Below, piece after piece: positions 50,804 through 59,127 of a stretch of 64,000 bases of DNA. Origin of the DNA: Lachnoclostridium sp. An138 (GTDB lineage Bacteria; Bacillota; Clostridia; Lachnospirales; Lachnospiraceae). Location: contig NZ_NFLF01000001.1 of the NCBI RefSeq assembly GCF_002160765.1, forward strand, positions 248,001 to 312,000. Reading direction: 5' to 3'. Each line of letters starts with the position of its first letter. The stretch's first letter is position 1. Both the position numbers and the translations under genes were made by a program. A model generated the notes under the pieces. That model had not been told where the DNA came from. It did not search any database and saw only the letters and a list, made by a program, of their open reading frames with translations.

Positions 50804-51601
50804 TCATTCCAGAATCAGCTCATCAGCCGTCACAAACTCATACCCCTCTGCCTGAAGCAGATCCACGATCCGCAGGGCAGCTTTCACCGTACTGTCGTAG
50901 GAATCATGCATCAGGATAATGTCGTTTTCTTCGGCCTCCGATACCACCTGATCCACCAGGCGATCCGCGTTCCTGGTACTCCAGTCCAGCGTATCTACAG
51001 ACCAGAAAATGGGAATCATCATGACCTCGCACTCCAGCTCCTTATCCCAGTTGCCGAAAGGCGGCCTGACATACTCTACCGGCTGACCGGTAATTTCTGT
51101 GATTTTTCTGCTGGTATTCTGAATCTCCGCACAGGCTTCCTCCTGAGACAGTGTGGTAATGTCCACATGATACCAGGTATGGTTGCCGATTAGATGGCCT
51201 TCTTCCGCAATGCGTCTGACCACCTCTTCATTTCCTTCGATATTACAGCCCAAAAGAAAAAAAGTAGCCTTCACGCCCCGTTCAGCCAGTCCGTCCAGAA
51301 GCTGATCTGTATAATAGGGATGGGGACCGTCATCAAAGGTCAGCGCAATCTTTTTCTTCTCCTGGAGCTGCTGCGGCTGGCTTTCCGCCTCCGTCCGGAT
51401 CTGTGGCAGGCTTTCCGCCTCCGTCTCTGTCAAAGTCTCTGCCAGAACTGCCGTCTGAGCCCCTGACAAAGCCGCCGCCCTTTCCTGCTCCATCTTCCAT
51501 TCCCGGACTCCGGCCGCCGCCAGTACCATGCCTGCTCCCAAAGCCCCAGCCAGCAGGCCTCTCTTCCATGCCGGAGCTCCCTGCCTTCCTGCATTTTCCA
51601 A
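50804..51601 (-). CDS. NodB-family polysaccharide deacetylase
   Basis: A 265-residue secreted or membrane-anchored deacetylase. A hydrophobic stretch (GLLAGALGAGMVLAAAGV, about 14-31) is followed by a Glu/Gln-rich linker and the NodB domain with IALTFDDGPHPYY (two Asp), NHTWYHVDITTLS (two His) and VRPPFGNWD. Known relatives remove N-acetyl groups from peptidoglycan or chitin-like polymers. The start codon is TTG at 51601 with only a weak site; an ATG for residue 25 would lose the anchor. It precedes rarA by 15 bp. Confidence 0.85.
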   Translation of the reverse strand: MENAGRQGAPAWKRGLLAGALGAGMVLAAAGVREWKMEQERAAALSGAQTAVLAETLTETEAESLPQIRTEAESQPQQLQEKKKIALTFDDGPHPYYTDQLLDGLAERGVKATFFLLGCNIEGNEEVVRRIAEEGHLIGNHTWYHVDITTLSQEEACAEIQNTSRKITEITGQPVEYVRPPFGNWDKELECEVMMIPIFWSVDTLDWSTRNADRLVDQVVSEAEENDIILMHDSYDSTVKAALRIVDLLQAEGYEFVTADELILE

Positions 51602-51718
51602 TAGCTACCCCGGACTCCAGCCGAATCCTTCCAGGCAGTCCGGCCGGAGACGCCTTTTTTATCCAATATATGCAAACAAAGCAGGCTTATGAGCCCGCTC
51701 TGTCTCTGATTCCAGACC

Positions 51719-52195
51719 TTATTTTTCGTCCTGCTCTCCGGACCCTGCATCTTCTGTATCCGGTTCTTCCTTTTCCTCCGGCACGGTTCCCTCAAATTCG
51801 GCCCGGTACTTCCGCTTTATCTGAACCGTCAGAAAGTAAATCAAAAACGGAATCAGAATATCATTGCCTGATTCAGAACCCAGCCCCGCAATCCAGTATA
51901 TGAGCGCTCCCGCTCCAATCACATCCATCAGCATCATTTTCAGAAAGCCGGCACGGCGCTCCCGGGCCAGATCCTGAAACAGCCCCAGCCGGAAGGGCTC
52001 CACAATATCCGTCAGGACGATATAAACTACCACAAACCCACCCAGCATAATTCCGAACAGCAGCATGCTGATCGACTCTGTAATCAGCCCGTAAGCCGCG
52101 TATCCAATGATAAGTACTGTCATTACAGCCAGTACAATAAAGGTCAGCTTCTGAACCTCTTTCTGCCGTTCCTTCGAATTGCTGTTATTTTCCAT
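51719..52195 (-). CDS. Membrane protein of unknown function
   Basis: A 158-residue protein with about four hydrophobic segments (LTFIVLAVMTVLIIGYAAYGL, ISMLLFGIMLGGFVVVYIVL, MLMDVIGAGALIYWIAG, ILIPFLIYFLTVQI) and an acidic C-terminal tail ending EDAGSGEQDEK. I do not recognise the family. It is its own unit between the deacetylase and DUF4250 genes. It is compositionally normal for the region. Confidence 0.65.
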   Translation of the reverse strand: MENNSNSKERQKEVQKLTFIVLAVMTVLIIGYAAYGLITESISMLLFGIMLGGFVVVYIVLTDIVEPFRLGLFQDLARERRAGFLKMMLMDVIGAGALIYWIAGLGSESGNDILIPFLIYFLTVQIKRKYRAEFEGTVPEEKEEPDTEDAGSGEQDEK

Positions 52196-52280
52196 TTTCT
52201 TTCTCCTTTGCTGTCGCTTTCAGCTGGCAGACTATTTTTCTCACAGCTGCTAAACTCAGTGTAACAGAAAAAATTACTGC

Positions 52281-52309
52281 TTGCAAGTTCTGACACAATG
52301 TCTTATGAT
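52281..52309 (+). promoter_or_regulatory. Candidate promoter of the DUF4250 gene
   Basis: TTGCAA, 17 bp and TATGAT. The -10 matches five of six consensus bases. Confidence 0.55.
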
Positions 52310-52365
52310 ACAAAACGAAACAGAACTGCCGCAGGCATGATAAAATACATCTCAGGAGGAAAACC

Positions 52366-52539
52366 ATGATACCCAAAGATCCTTTTATGCTTGTAAGCTG
52401 GCTGAATACGCAGCTCCGTGATTTCTATCCGTCTCTTGACGAGCTGTGCCAGGCCCTGAATCTTGACCGCCAGTCCATCGAAAACTCTCTGGCGTCCATC
52501 GATTTCCGATACGATCCCGACACGAACAGCTTCGTATAA
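52366..52539 (+). CDS. DUF4250 small protein
   Basis: A 57-residue protein beginning MIPKDPFMLVSWLNTQL and ending DPDTNSFV. The pattern of an N-terminal IPKDP followed by SLDELCQALN is the DUF4250 family, found in Firmicutes. GGAGG lies just before the ATG. Its helix-turn-helix-like middle (SLDELCQALNLDRQSIENSL) suggests a nucleic-acid or protein contact role, but none is established. Confidence 0.85.
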   Translation: MIPKDPFMLVSWLNTQLRDFYPSLDELCQALNLDRQSIENSLASIDFRYDPDTNSFV

Positions 52540-52627
52540 TTTTTCTTCGTTCTGTACAGTCTATTACTGATAATACAAACAGGAACCGCTGTCAAGCGGT
52601 CCCTGCAGAAAGGAGAATCCCTTTATT

Positions 52628-52822
52628 ATGAAGTTCTTAGACTGCACAGCCCTCACCATCGCCATCATCGGCGCCCTGAACTGGGGGCTGATCGGAATCT
52701 TCCGTTTTGATCTGGTAAACTTTCTCTTCGGAAACATGAGTATGCTTTCCAGGATCGTCTACACTCTTGTGGGCTTAAGCGGCCTCTATCTGTTCCGCTT
52801 CTTTGCCCGCTCCGGAGACTAG
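52628..52822 (+). CDS. DUF378 small membrane protein
   Basis: A 64-residue protein with two transmembrane helices (LTIAIIGALNWGLIGIF and IVYTLVGLSGLYLFRFF). The core ALNWGLIGIFRFDLVNFLFG is the DUF378 signature. Function unknown. AAGGAG lies upstream; a hairpin (CCGCT/AGCGG, 52582-52603) lies between it and the DUF4250 gene. Confidence 0.88.
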   Translation: MKFLDCTALTIAIIGALNWGLIGIFRFDLVNFLFGNMSMLSRIVYTLVGLSGLYLFRFFARSGD

Positions 52823-52847
52823 ACGCAACAGGCCACTTCCGGCACTG

Positions 52848-53582
52848 TTATTCAGGGATCTTGGAAAGAGCAGCCTCATCGCCGATGATGGTCACATCCG
52901 GATGGAACTGGATAATGGATGCCGGAACCTCCGGCTTCACCTCGCCGCAGAAGGCTGCAGCCGCAATATCCGCCTTATCCTCTCCGCTGACAATCATCAG
53001 AAGCTTTCTTGCGTGCATAATCGTACCGATTCCCATGGTATAAGCCTGTCTCGGCACCTCATCCGCGGAGGCGAAGAAACGCTTGTTGGCCTCAATGGTC
53101 ATCTCTGTCAGGTCCACACAGTGCGTATACTTGTCAAAGAAGCTGTTCGGCTCATTGAAGCCGATATGGCCGTCATGACCGATTCCCAGAAGCTGAATAT
53201 CGATTCCCCCAAGGGAGCGGATCAGCTCCTCATATCTTTTGCTTTCCTTCTCCGGGTCCGGCTCCATGCCGTTGGGTACGTGGGTATGAGCGGGATCAAT
53301 GTTGATTCTGCTGAACAGATTTTTATTCATGAAGTAGTAATAGCTCTGATCATTCTCATGATCCAGTCCCCGGTACTCATCCAGATTTACTGTAGAAACT
53401 CTGGAGAAGTCCAGTACGCCCTCTTTGCACCACTGCGCCAAGCAGTCATAGGTTCCAATCGGTGTGGAGCCTGTGGCCAGTCCCAGCACGCAGTCCGGCT
53501 TTACCGTCACCTGAGCCGCAAGAACCGCAGCCGCCTTTCTGCTCATGTCCTCATAATCTTTTGCTCTGATAATCCTCATCAT
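52848..53582 (-). CDS. nagB: Glucosamine-6-phosphate deaminase
   Basis: Converts glucosamine 6-phosphate to fructose 6-phosphate and ammonia, feeding amino sugars into glycolysis. The 244-residue protein has GLATGSTPIGTYD, IGHDGHIGFNEPNSFFD and a C-terminal KADIAAAAFCGEV near the end of the fold, all NagB features. GGAGG precedes two adjacent ATGs; the start at 53582 is annotated and 53579 is equally possible. nagA is not adjacent. Confidence 0.95.
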   Translation of the reverse strand: MMRIIRAKDYEDMSRKAAAVLAAQVTVKPDCVLGLATGSTPIGTYDCLAQWCKEGVLDFSRVSTVNLDEYRGLDHENDQSYYYFMNKNLFSRINIDPAHTHVPNGMEPDPEKESKRYEELIRSLGGIDIQLLGIGHDGHIGFNEPNSFFDKYTHCVDLTEMTIEANKRFFASADEVPRQAYTMGIGTIMHARKLLMIVSGEDKADIAAAAFCGEVKPEVPASIIQFHPDVTIIGDEAALSKIPE

Positions 53583-53675
53583 GGTTCCCTCCTGAAATAG
53601 AAAGCGTGCCGAAACCGGTCACGCCAAGCGCCGCATTCCTGTCTGAAACGCGGTCTCTCCCTTTTTGTTATATGT

Positions 53676-53705
53676 ATCTTAACAAAGTCACAGGACGGGT
53701 GTCAA
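53676..53705 (-). promoter_or_regulatory. Promoter of nagB
   Basis: On the minus strand TTGACA, 18 bp and TAAGAT, about 95 bp before the start. Confidence 0.6.
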
Positions 53706-53791
53706 TGGGCTTACCGAATTGTGCAACTTATTTGTTCTTTTGCCATTAAAAAATGTTATCCTTAAACAAAAATATGTTTGTTTATAGTTAC

Positions 53792-55132
53792 TCATCGCTT
53801 TTCAGGCAATAACGACTGATAACTATCTTTTCCAAGAGCGTTTTCGAACTCTGTTCGAACTCTATGAAGAATATCCGGATCTTCGAAAATCTCCGCCGCA
53901 CTGGCTGCCAGGATTTCTGCTGCGGCATGCATCCCTTTATAGGCTACCGTAGCTTTTCCCTGCGCTACCGCAATCCAGTTATGCAGCTGGGTATCTCTTG
54001 AAAAGCAACACACCTGCATGGCACAGGTAGGCACACACCAGCTCACATCCCCTACATCCGTTGAAAAAGGAATCCTGCCACGGACAGACTGCAGTTCTGA
54101 ACAAATCGGTGTTTCTTTTTTGTCACGGTCATCCGATTTCAAAAATTTTCTGGCATACGCAAGTTCTTCGGAAGTATAGCTGATTGGCAGAAACTCTTTT
54201 GCATGTTTTTCCATAATCTCGGAAAGTGTATCATTTGATATATAATTGGCATATGCACTTACGATCTGGTACTCCATCGTTGTACCGGTCATCAATGCAG
54301 CCCCTTCCGCTACATGAATAACACGTTCTATAATCTCGCTGACCTCCGTTATTTTCGGCGCCCGTACCGCATATACAACTTCTGCTTCGGCCTGAACTAC
54401 ATTTGGAGCCTGTCCTCCGGTATTGGTAACAGCATAATGGATACGTGCAGCATCAATAATATGTTCCCGCAGATAATTCGCCCCTACATTCATCAGTTCT
54501 ACCGCATCCAGTGCGCTGCGCCCCAGATGCGGTGCAACTCCTGCATGAGCACTAATCCCGTGAAAATTAAATTTTACTCTTGCATTTGCAAGATTAGAGT
54601 TCCATATGTAGCTTTCCGGTCCCGGATGCCAGCTAAGGCAGACATCCACATCATTCCAGCAGCCACTTCGCAGCATAAATACTTTTCCACCGCCACCTTC
54701 TTCCGCCGGACATCCATAATACCGAATTGTTCCCGGAATAGCATTCTTTTCCAGATAGTCTCTGATCATGCATGCCGCTTCCATGGCACCTGTTCCCAAA
54801 AGATGATGACCGCAGCCGTGACCATTTCCCAGCGGCTCAATCGGACTCTTTTCTGTTACATCACACTGCTGGCTTAATTGCGGAAGCGCATCGAACTCGC
54901 CCAGCAGCCCTATGACGGGTCCCCCGTTTCCCCATTCTGCCACAAAAGCCGTCTCAATCCCGGCTACAGAATCCCTAACCCGGAACCCTGCTACAGAAAG
55001 AAATTCTTTCTGCAGCTTTGCTGAATGATATTCCTTATAACAGATTTCCGGACAGTCCCAAATATCCGCAGCAATTTCTTCAAATTGAACACGATGTGCG
55101 TCTATCCATTGTTCAAAAAAAAGTGTATCCAT
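53792..55132 (-). CDS. M20-family amidohydrolase, AbgB-like
   Basis: A 446-residue metal-dependent amidohydrolase. IGLLGEFDALPQ and GNGHGCGHHLLGTGAMEAACMIRD carry the metal ligands, CPAEEGGGGKVFMLR the catalytic Glu, and a dimerisation domain lies in the middle (HAGVAPHLGRSALDAVELM). The closest recognisable group is AbgB (p-aminobenzoyl-glutamate hydrolase) and related amide hydrolases. The ATG at 55132 has GGAGG 10 bases upstream. It follows the SLC13 permease gene on the same strand by 45 bp, so uptake and hydrolysis of one acyl-amino acid substrate is likely. The permease is interrupted, and polar loss of this gene's expression is possible. Confidence 0.82.
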   Translation of the reverse strand: MDTLFFEQWIDAHRVQFEEIAADIWDCPEICYKEYHSAKLQKEFLSVAGFRVRDSVAGIETAFVAEWGNGGPVIGLLGEFDALPQLSQQCDVTEKSPIEPLGNGHGCGHHLLGTGAMEAACMIRDYLEKNAIPGTIRYYGCPAEEGGGGKVFMLRSGCWNDVDVCLSWHPGPESYIWNSNLANARVKFNFHGISAHAGVAPHLGRSALDAVELMNVGANYLREHIIDAARIHYAVTNTGGQAPNVVQAEAEVVYAVRAPKITEVSEIIERVIHVAEGAALMTGTTMEYQIVSAYANYISNDTLSEIMEKHAKEFLPISYTSEELAYARKFLKSDDRDKKETPICSELQSVRGRIPFSTDVGDVSWCVPTCAMQVCCFSRDTQLHNWIAVAQGKATVAYKGMHAAAEILAASAAEIFEDPDILHRVRTEFENALGKDSYQSLLPEKR

Positions 55133-55177
55133 ATAACCCAAACCTCCTGGTATTTTTCTCCCATTCTTAAATTTTCA

Positions 55178-56748
55178 TCAACCGGTTACTGGATAGACGG
55201 TCATGACCCACAGGACTGCCACTGCACAGATAATCAACGACGGCAGCCATCCTGCTTTCAGCAGATCCTTCTGACTGTAATTTCCTGCCCCCATCATCAA
55301 CGGCACGGCAGGCGTAGCCATCGGGGTCATAAATGCAGTCAGAGAACCTGCAAGCACCAGGATCATCGGTCCACGGGGATCATATCCCATGGAAAGGCAA
55401 GAAAGAATAGCAATCGGGTTAAAAATATTGACAACTCCCCAATTGTTCATAAACTGTGTCAGAATATAGCGTCGGTGTACCAAGGGACAATACGGTCAAA
55501 AATGGCTGAATTTGCGCCCCTGCTGCGTTACTTTCACTCCGCGTACGCCATGTACGCGTCGTTCAAGTGCCTTGCAGGGACACAAATCAGCTCATTTTTG
55601 ACTCTGCGACCTCAGCCCTCGGAAATTCGCCTGTTTTCAAGGCAGACGATGGCGGCGTACTGAACGTACGCTAACTGAGGATAACGCAGAAAACAGGCGA
55701 ATTTACAGGGCTGAGGCGTATTGCCCCTTGTACACCGACGCTACGGTATTGCAAAGAATACCAGTCCAACCAGATAACCGTTTGGCTGTCCGCCCAGCAT
55801 GGAAGAGATTGTGTTTCCAATCATTTCGCCTGCACCGGTTTCTGCCAGTGCATTTCCGATTCCCAACGAACCTACATACAAAAATACGACACCCCAATTC
55901 ACAGAAGATACTGCTTCCCTTGCTCCAAGTACCCCTGTCATTACAACCAGAAGTGCGCCCGCCATACAGACTACCCAACTCTCCAACCCCGGAATATAAG
56001 GCTGTACCAGTAATCCTATAACCGTTCCTATAAAAATAAGATATCCCAATGCTTCTCGAACTGGATCCAAAGGAGTTTTTTCTTTCCGTTTATTTTCCTG
56101 AAACTCGGAATCCTTCGAAAAGGCTACGTCCGGCACACGTTTTGGTATAATAAAAATCGCACATAAAATAACGGCAATTGTAATCGGTATACGACCTAAC
56201 GCATAACTGAACATTCCAAATGTATGCTCTGTATCTCCATATGTCTGCAATAACGTATTGTTAGCAAGATACTGAGACGCCTCAAACCCTATGGGAAGGG
56301 TTCCTACACTTCCAATTGCCACGAGACCTACAGACATCATTGCTTTGGATGAATTGACTTCCATTTTTCTGCAGTAGTCCAGCACCAACGGATAACAAAT
56401 GCTGAAGACCAGAACTGAGCTTCCTAACAGCTGTGCAATTGCAAAAGTAACAAGAACATAACCTGCAAGCCCTTTGGTAAAAGAACCGCCTGAAATTTTG
56501 TAAACCAAATTGGAAAGTTTATGTACTGCCTGAGTCCGGGTCAATCCTGCACCTACAATAAACATACATGCCATAATAATCGTGCTGGAATTTGCAAATC
56601 CGGACAATGCCGTTTCTCCAGATAAACAGCCCGTTACCATCATCAGCAGCATGCCGAGCAATGCTGTAGTAGCCATGGTAAACTTTCCAGCCATATAGCC
56701 GATAATGATTAACACAAAAATAATCATACAAATTGTCAATTGGTTCAT
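55178..56748 (-). pseudogene. SLC13/DASS-type carboxylate permease interrupted by a MITE
   Basis: A minus-strand permease frame starts at MNQLTICMII (ATG ending 56748, AGGAGGG upstream). It reads 335 residues to FFAIP and stops at TAG made by the element junction. Beyond the 273-bp element the sequence continues in frame: YILTQFMNNWGVV to the end near 55178. Removing the element plus one TA gives 431 codons with no break. About 11 transmembrane segments and the STIIMACMFIVGAGL region fit SLC13/ArsB-type anion permeases for di- or tricarboxylates. The insertion falls late in the gene, so the second part loses its start. Confidence 0.85.
55469..55741. mobile_element. 273-bp MITE with TA target duplication
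   Basis: Terminal inverted repeats of about 25 bp (GCGTCGGTGTAC outward, with two differences) bound the element. TA flanks it at 55467-55468 and 55742-55743, the target duplication of IS630/Tc1-type transposition. It encodes no protein. Inside are two hairpins: 55495-55602 and 55610-55716, each with an apical GCGTAC-N5-GTACGC. It interrupts the SLC13 permease. Confidence 0.9.
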
Positions 56749-56952
56749 AAGTTCTTCCCTCCTTTGTTGCCTCTGGGTTATCAAAATCGTATGCCTGTTG
56801 TAATTATCAAAGACAAAAAAGAAAATCAAACAACCGTGCACGTTTTGCTTGGATCTTTGAGCGTATTATAAACCTTGACAAAAATAATCAAAAATATATA
56901 ATTAGCATTAGATTTTTTATTGTTTTTATATAATATTTTGGGGAGACACTAT

Positions 56953-57876
56953 ATGAAATTAGAGCAAATCGAACAATTTAATGAGCTGGCTAAAACGGGA
57001 AATATTAATCGTGCGGCCAAAAATCTGTACATGTCACAGCCAAATCTAAGCCGCTCTATCAAACATCTGGAAGAGGAAATAGGTGTCAAATTATTTATTC
57101 GGACAGTTTCCGGAGTCCAGCTCACCTCCTATGGCAGAGAATTTTGGGAATATACCCGTTCCGTGCAGTGCGAGCTTGATGCTCTTGATAAATATTGCGA
57201 TTCCTGTAGATTACAGAAACGGCTGTCTTTTTTTCTTGTCGCACCCAGACTCAAATGGATCGAAGAAGCCTTTTTACAATATACTTTAAAATACGAAAAG
57301 GCTCCTATCCATTTTTCTTTATACAGTCTGGAAGATCTTTCCACTCAGCTCGAGCTGTTGCAGACAAACCAGGCCGATCTCTGCATTACTGTAATATTGC
57401 AGAACAGCAAGAAAAAACTGTTACAACGAGTTAAAACCTATGGCCTCGAATATAACACGCTTATCACGGGGCAAACCCATATTGCAGTAGGCCCTAAAAA
57501 TCCCTTATACTATAGCGAAGCCAAAAACGTGACACCTGAACGTCTTGCAGATTTCCCATTGGGAATCTATGGCGGACCTCACAAAAGCTATTATCAGAGC
57601 TGTGCAGAAGCATTAGGATTGGATACATCCGCTTCCAATATCATCCGGATCAACAGTGTTGAATTAATGTATCGTCTGATCGCGGAATCTTCCATGATTA
57701 CTTATGAAACCTCTACTCCTGATTTCTATCACAGAACTCCTTTTTATAAAGATATTAAGCTGCTGCCATTAGCTGGAAAGCACGCAATGTTTGAAATTGG
57801 CTGGCTGAAACAGCGGACAGGGCTCTCACAGATTGCGGCAGAATTCATAGATGAGCTCACCGAAATTATTTCATAA
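56953..57876 (+). CDS. LysR-family regulator, divergent from the permease
   Basis: A 307-residue regulator with the N-terminal helix-turn-helix (FNELAKTGNINRAAKNLYMSQPNLSRSIKHLEEEIG) and a type 2 binding-fold effector domain. GGGGAG lies before the ATG. It is transcribed away from the permease-amidohydrolase operon across 204 bp, the usual arrangement for an activator of that operon. The effector domain is not distinctive enough to name a ligand. Confidence 0.88.
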   Translation: MKLEQIEQFNELAKTGNINRAAKNLYMSQPNLSRSIKHLEEEIGVKLFIRTVSGVQLTSYGREFWEYTRSVQCELDALDKYCDSCRLQKRLSFFLVAPRLKWIEEAFLQYTLKYEKAPIHFSLYSLEDLSTQLELLQTNQADLCITVILQNSKKKLLQRVKTYGLEYNTLITGQTHIAVGPKNPLYYSEAKNVTPERLADFPLGIYGGPHKSYYQSCAEALGLDTSASNIIRINSVELMYRLIAESSMITYETSTPDFYHRTPFYKDIKLLPLAGKHAMFEIGWLKQRTGLSQIAAEFIDELTEIIS

Positions 57877-57946
57877 ACATCCTATGTCAGTATGGCATAA
57901 GGAGCCTATACATATTTTAAATAACCCACAATCAAAAAAGCAAACT

Positions 57947-57998
57947 AAAAGACAGACACTCAGTATACGATTATAACTACTGAACATCTGTCTTTTTT
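57947..57998. terminator. Bidirectional terminator between the LysR genes
   Basis: AAAAGACAGA pairs with TCTGTCTTTTTT with an inner CAGT/ACTG stem. Confidence 0.85.
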
Positions 57999-58004
57999 GT
58001 AATT

Positions 58005-58955
58005 CTATTTTTCTTTACCAACTGTTTTCAGGAATTCTTCCATGGCGCGTGTTTTATAGCGCCCCGCTTTCCAGTAAAAACTAATTTTCCTGCTGCTTTT
58101 CTTTCCGGGCAGCCTGAAGTATACCACATCCGGCTGTTCGGATACTGCACAGATCAACGTATCACTGATGAAAGCTGCACCAAGTCCGGAACATGCTACA
58201 TGATATGAGGTTAACTGCTGATCCAGTTCCAGCACTATTTGAGGTTCTATCTGATTTTCCTGAAGAATCTCCATGGAACGCTTTCGCGTGTCATTTTCCA
58301 GTTTCAGCATAATAAACGGCTTGTTTTTAAAATACTGCAGCGGCACCGGAAGAATCTCATTCCTTTCAGCTGTCCCCTGTATCACTGTTTCCCTGGAAAC
58401 CGCATATCGGGCTATGAGCTCTGGAGAACACATCTTTTTCGGTGCTGCAAGAAAAAGCGTCTCCTCTCTGTAGATCTGTCTTTCAAGCACTGAAGGGACT
58501 GGCTGACAATTATCCATCACAATATCAATCCGTCCTTTTTGCAGTAAATCCAGTAACGTCAGGGTACTCTCTTCTACCAGTTCCACTCTGATTCCGGGAT
58601 ACTGTCCAGAAAATTTACCAATCAGCCCAGGCAATACCCAGGATGCAAACAGGCTGCTTCCTCCTAAAATAAGACTTCCTGTCTTTAAAATTCCCCAGTC
58701 ATTCACATAATTTACAAACTCTCTTTCCGTTTCCATCATCTGTTCTACCGCATGAATATATGTTTCTCCACATTCTGTCAGAGTCAACGGCTTCGTGCTT
58801 CTGTCAAACAGAGGATATCCTATCCTGTCTTCTATCCGCTTTATATTTGCACTCAGGGAAGGCTGGGAAATACAAAGCTGTTTCGCTGCCTTTGAAACAC
58901 TCCCTTCCTGATAAACTGCGTATACATATCCCATTCCCTGAAACATTTCCATCAT
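58005..58955 (-). CDS. LysR-family regulator, divergent from aspartase
   Basis: A 316-residue LysR protein starting MMEMFQGMGYVYAVYQEGSVSKAAKQLCISQPSLSANIKRIEDRIG, with the effector domain FFASWVLPGLIGKFSGQYPGIRVELVEE-type opening. It lies 172 bp from the aspartase gene, divergent, and probably controls it. An imperfect inverted repeat CGATGCG/CGCATCG (58979-59019) lies in its leader. Confidence 0.88.
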   Translation of the reverse strand: MMEMFQGMGYVYAVYQEGSVSKAAKQLCISQPSLSANIKRIEDRIGYPLFDRSTKPLTLTECGETYIHAVEQMMETEREFVNYVNDWGILKTGSLILGGSSLFASWVLPGLIGKFSGQYPGIRVELVEESTLTLLDLLQKGRIDIVMDNCQPVPSVLERQIYREETLFLAAPKKMCSPELIARYAVSRETVIQGTAERNEILPVPLQYFKNKPFIMLKLENDTRKRSMEILQENQIEPQIVLELDQQLTSYHVACSGLGAAFISDTLICAVSEQPDVVYFRLPGKKSSRKISFYWKAGRYKTRAMEEFLKTVGKEK

Positions 58956-59065
58956 TTTTTATCTCCTCCCTGCAGCACCGATGCGTCAGGGAATAGACGC
59001 AATCCCCCTTTGCGCATCGCAATAATATAATTTTTAAGTTATAAAAAATATAAAAATATATATAT

Positions 59066-59094
59066 TTGATTATATCATAAGACAACGCTATAAT
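59066..59094 (+). promoter_or_regulatory. Promoter of aspartase
   Basis: TTGATT, 17 bp and a perfect TATAAT, 33 bp before the start. Confidence 0.7.
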
Positions 59095-59127
59095 AAATCC
59101 ATCAAAAAACAACGGGAGGCAGTCAAA

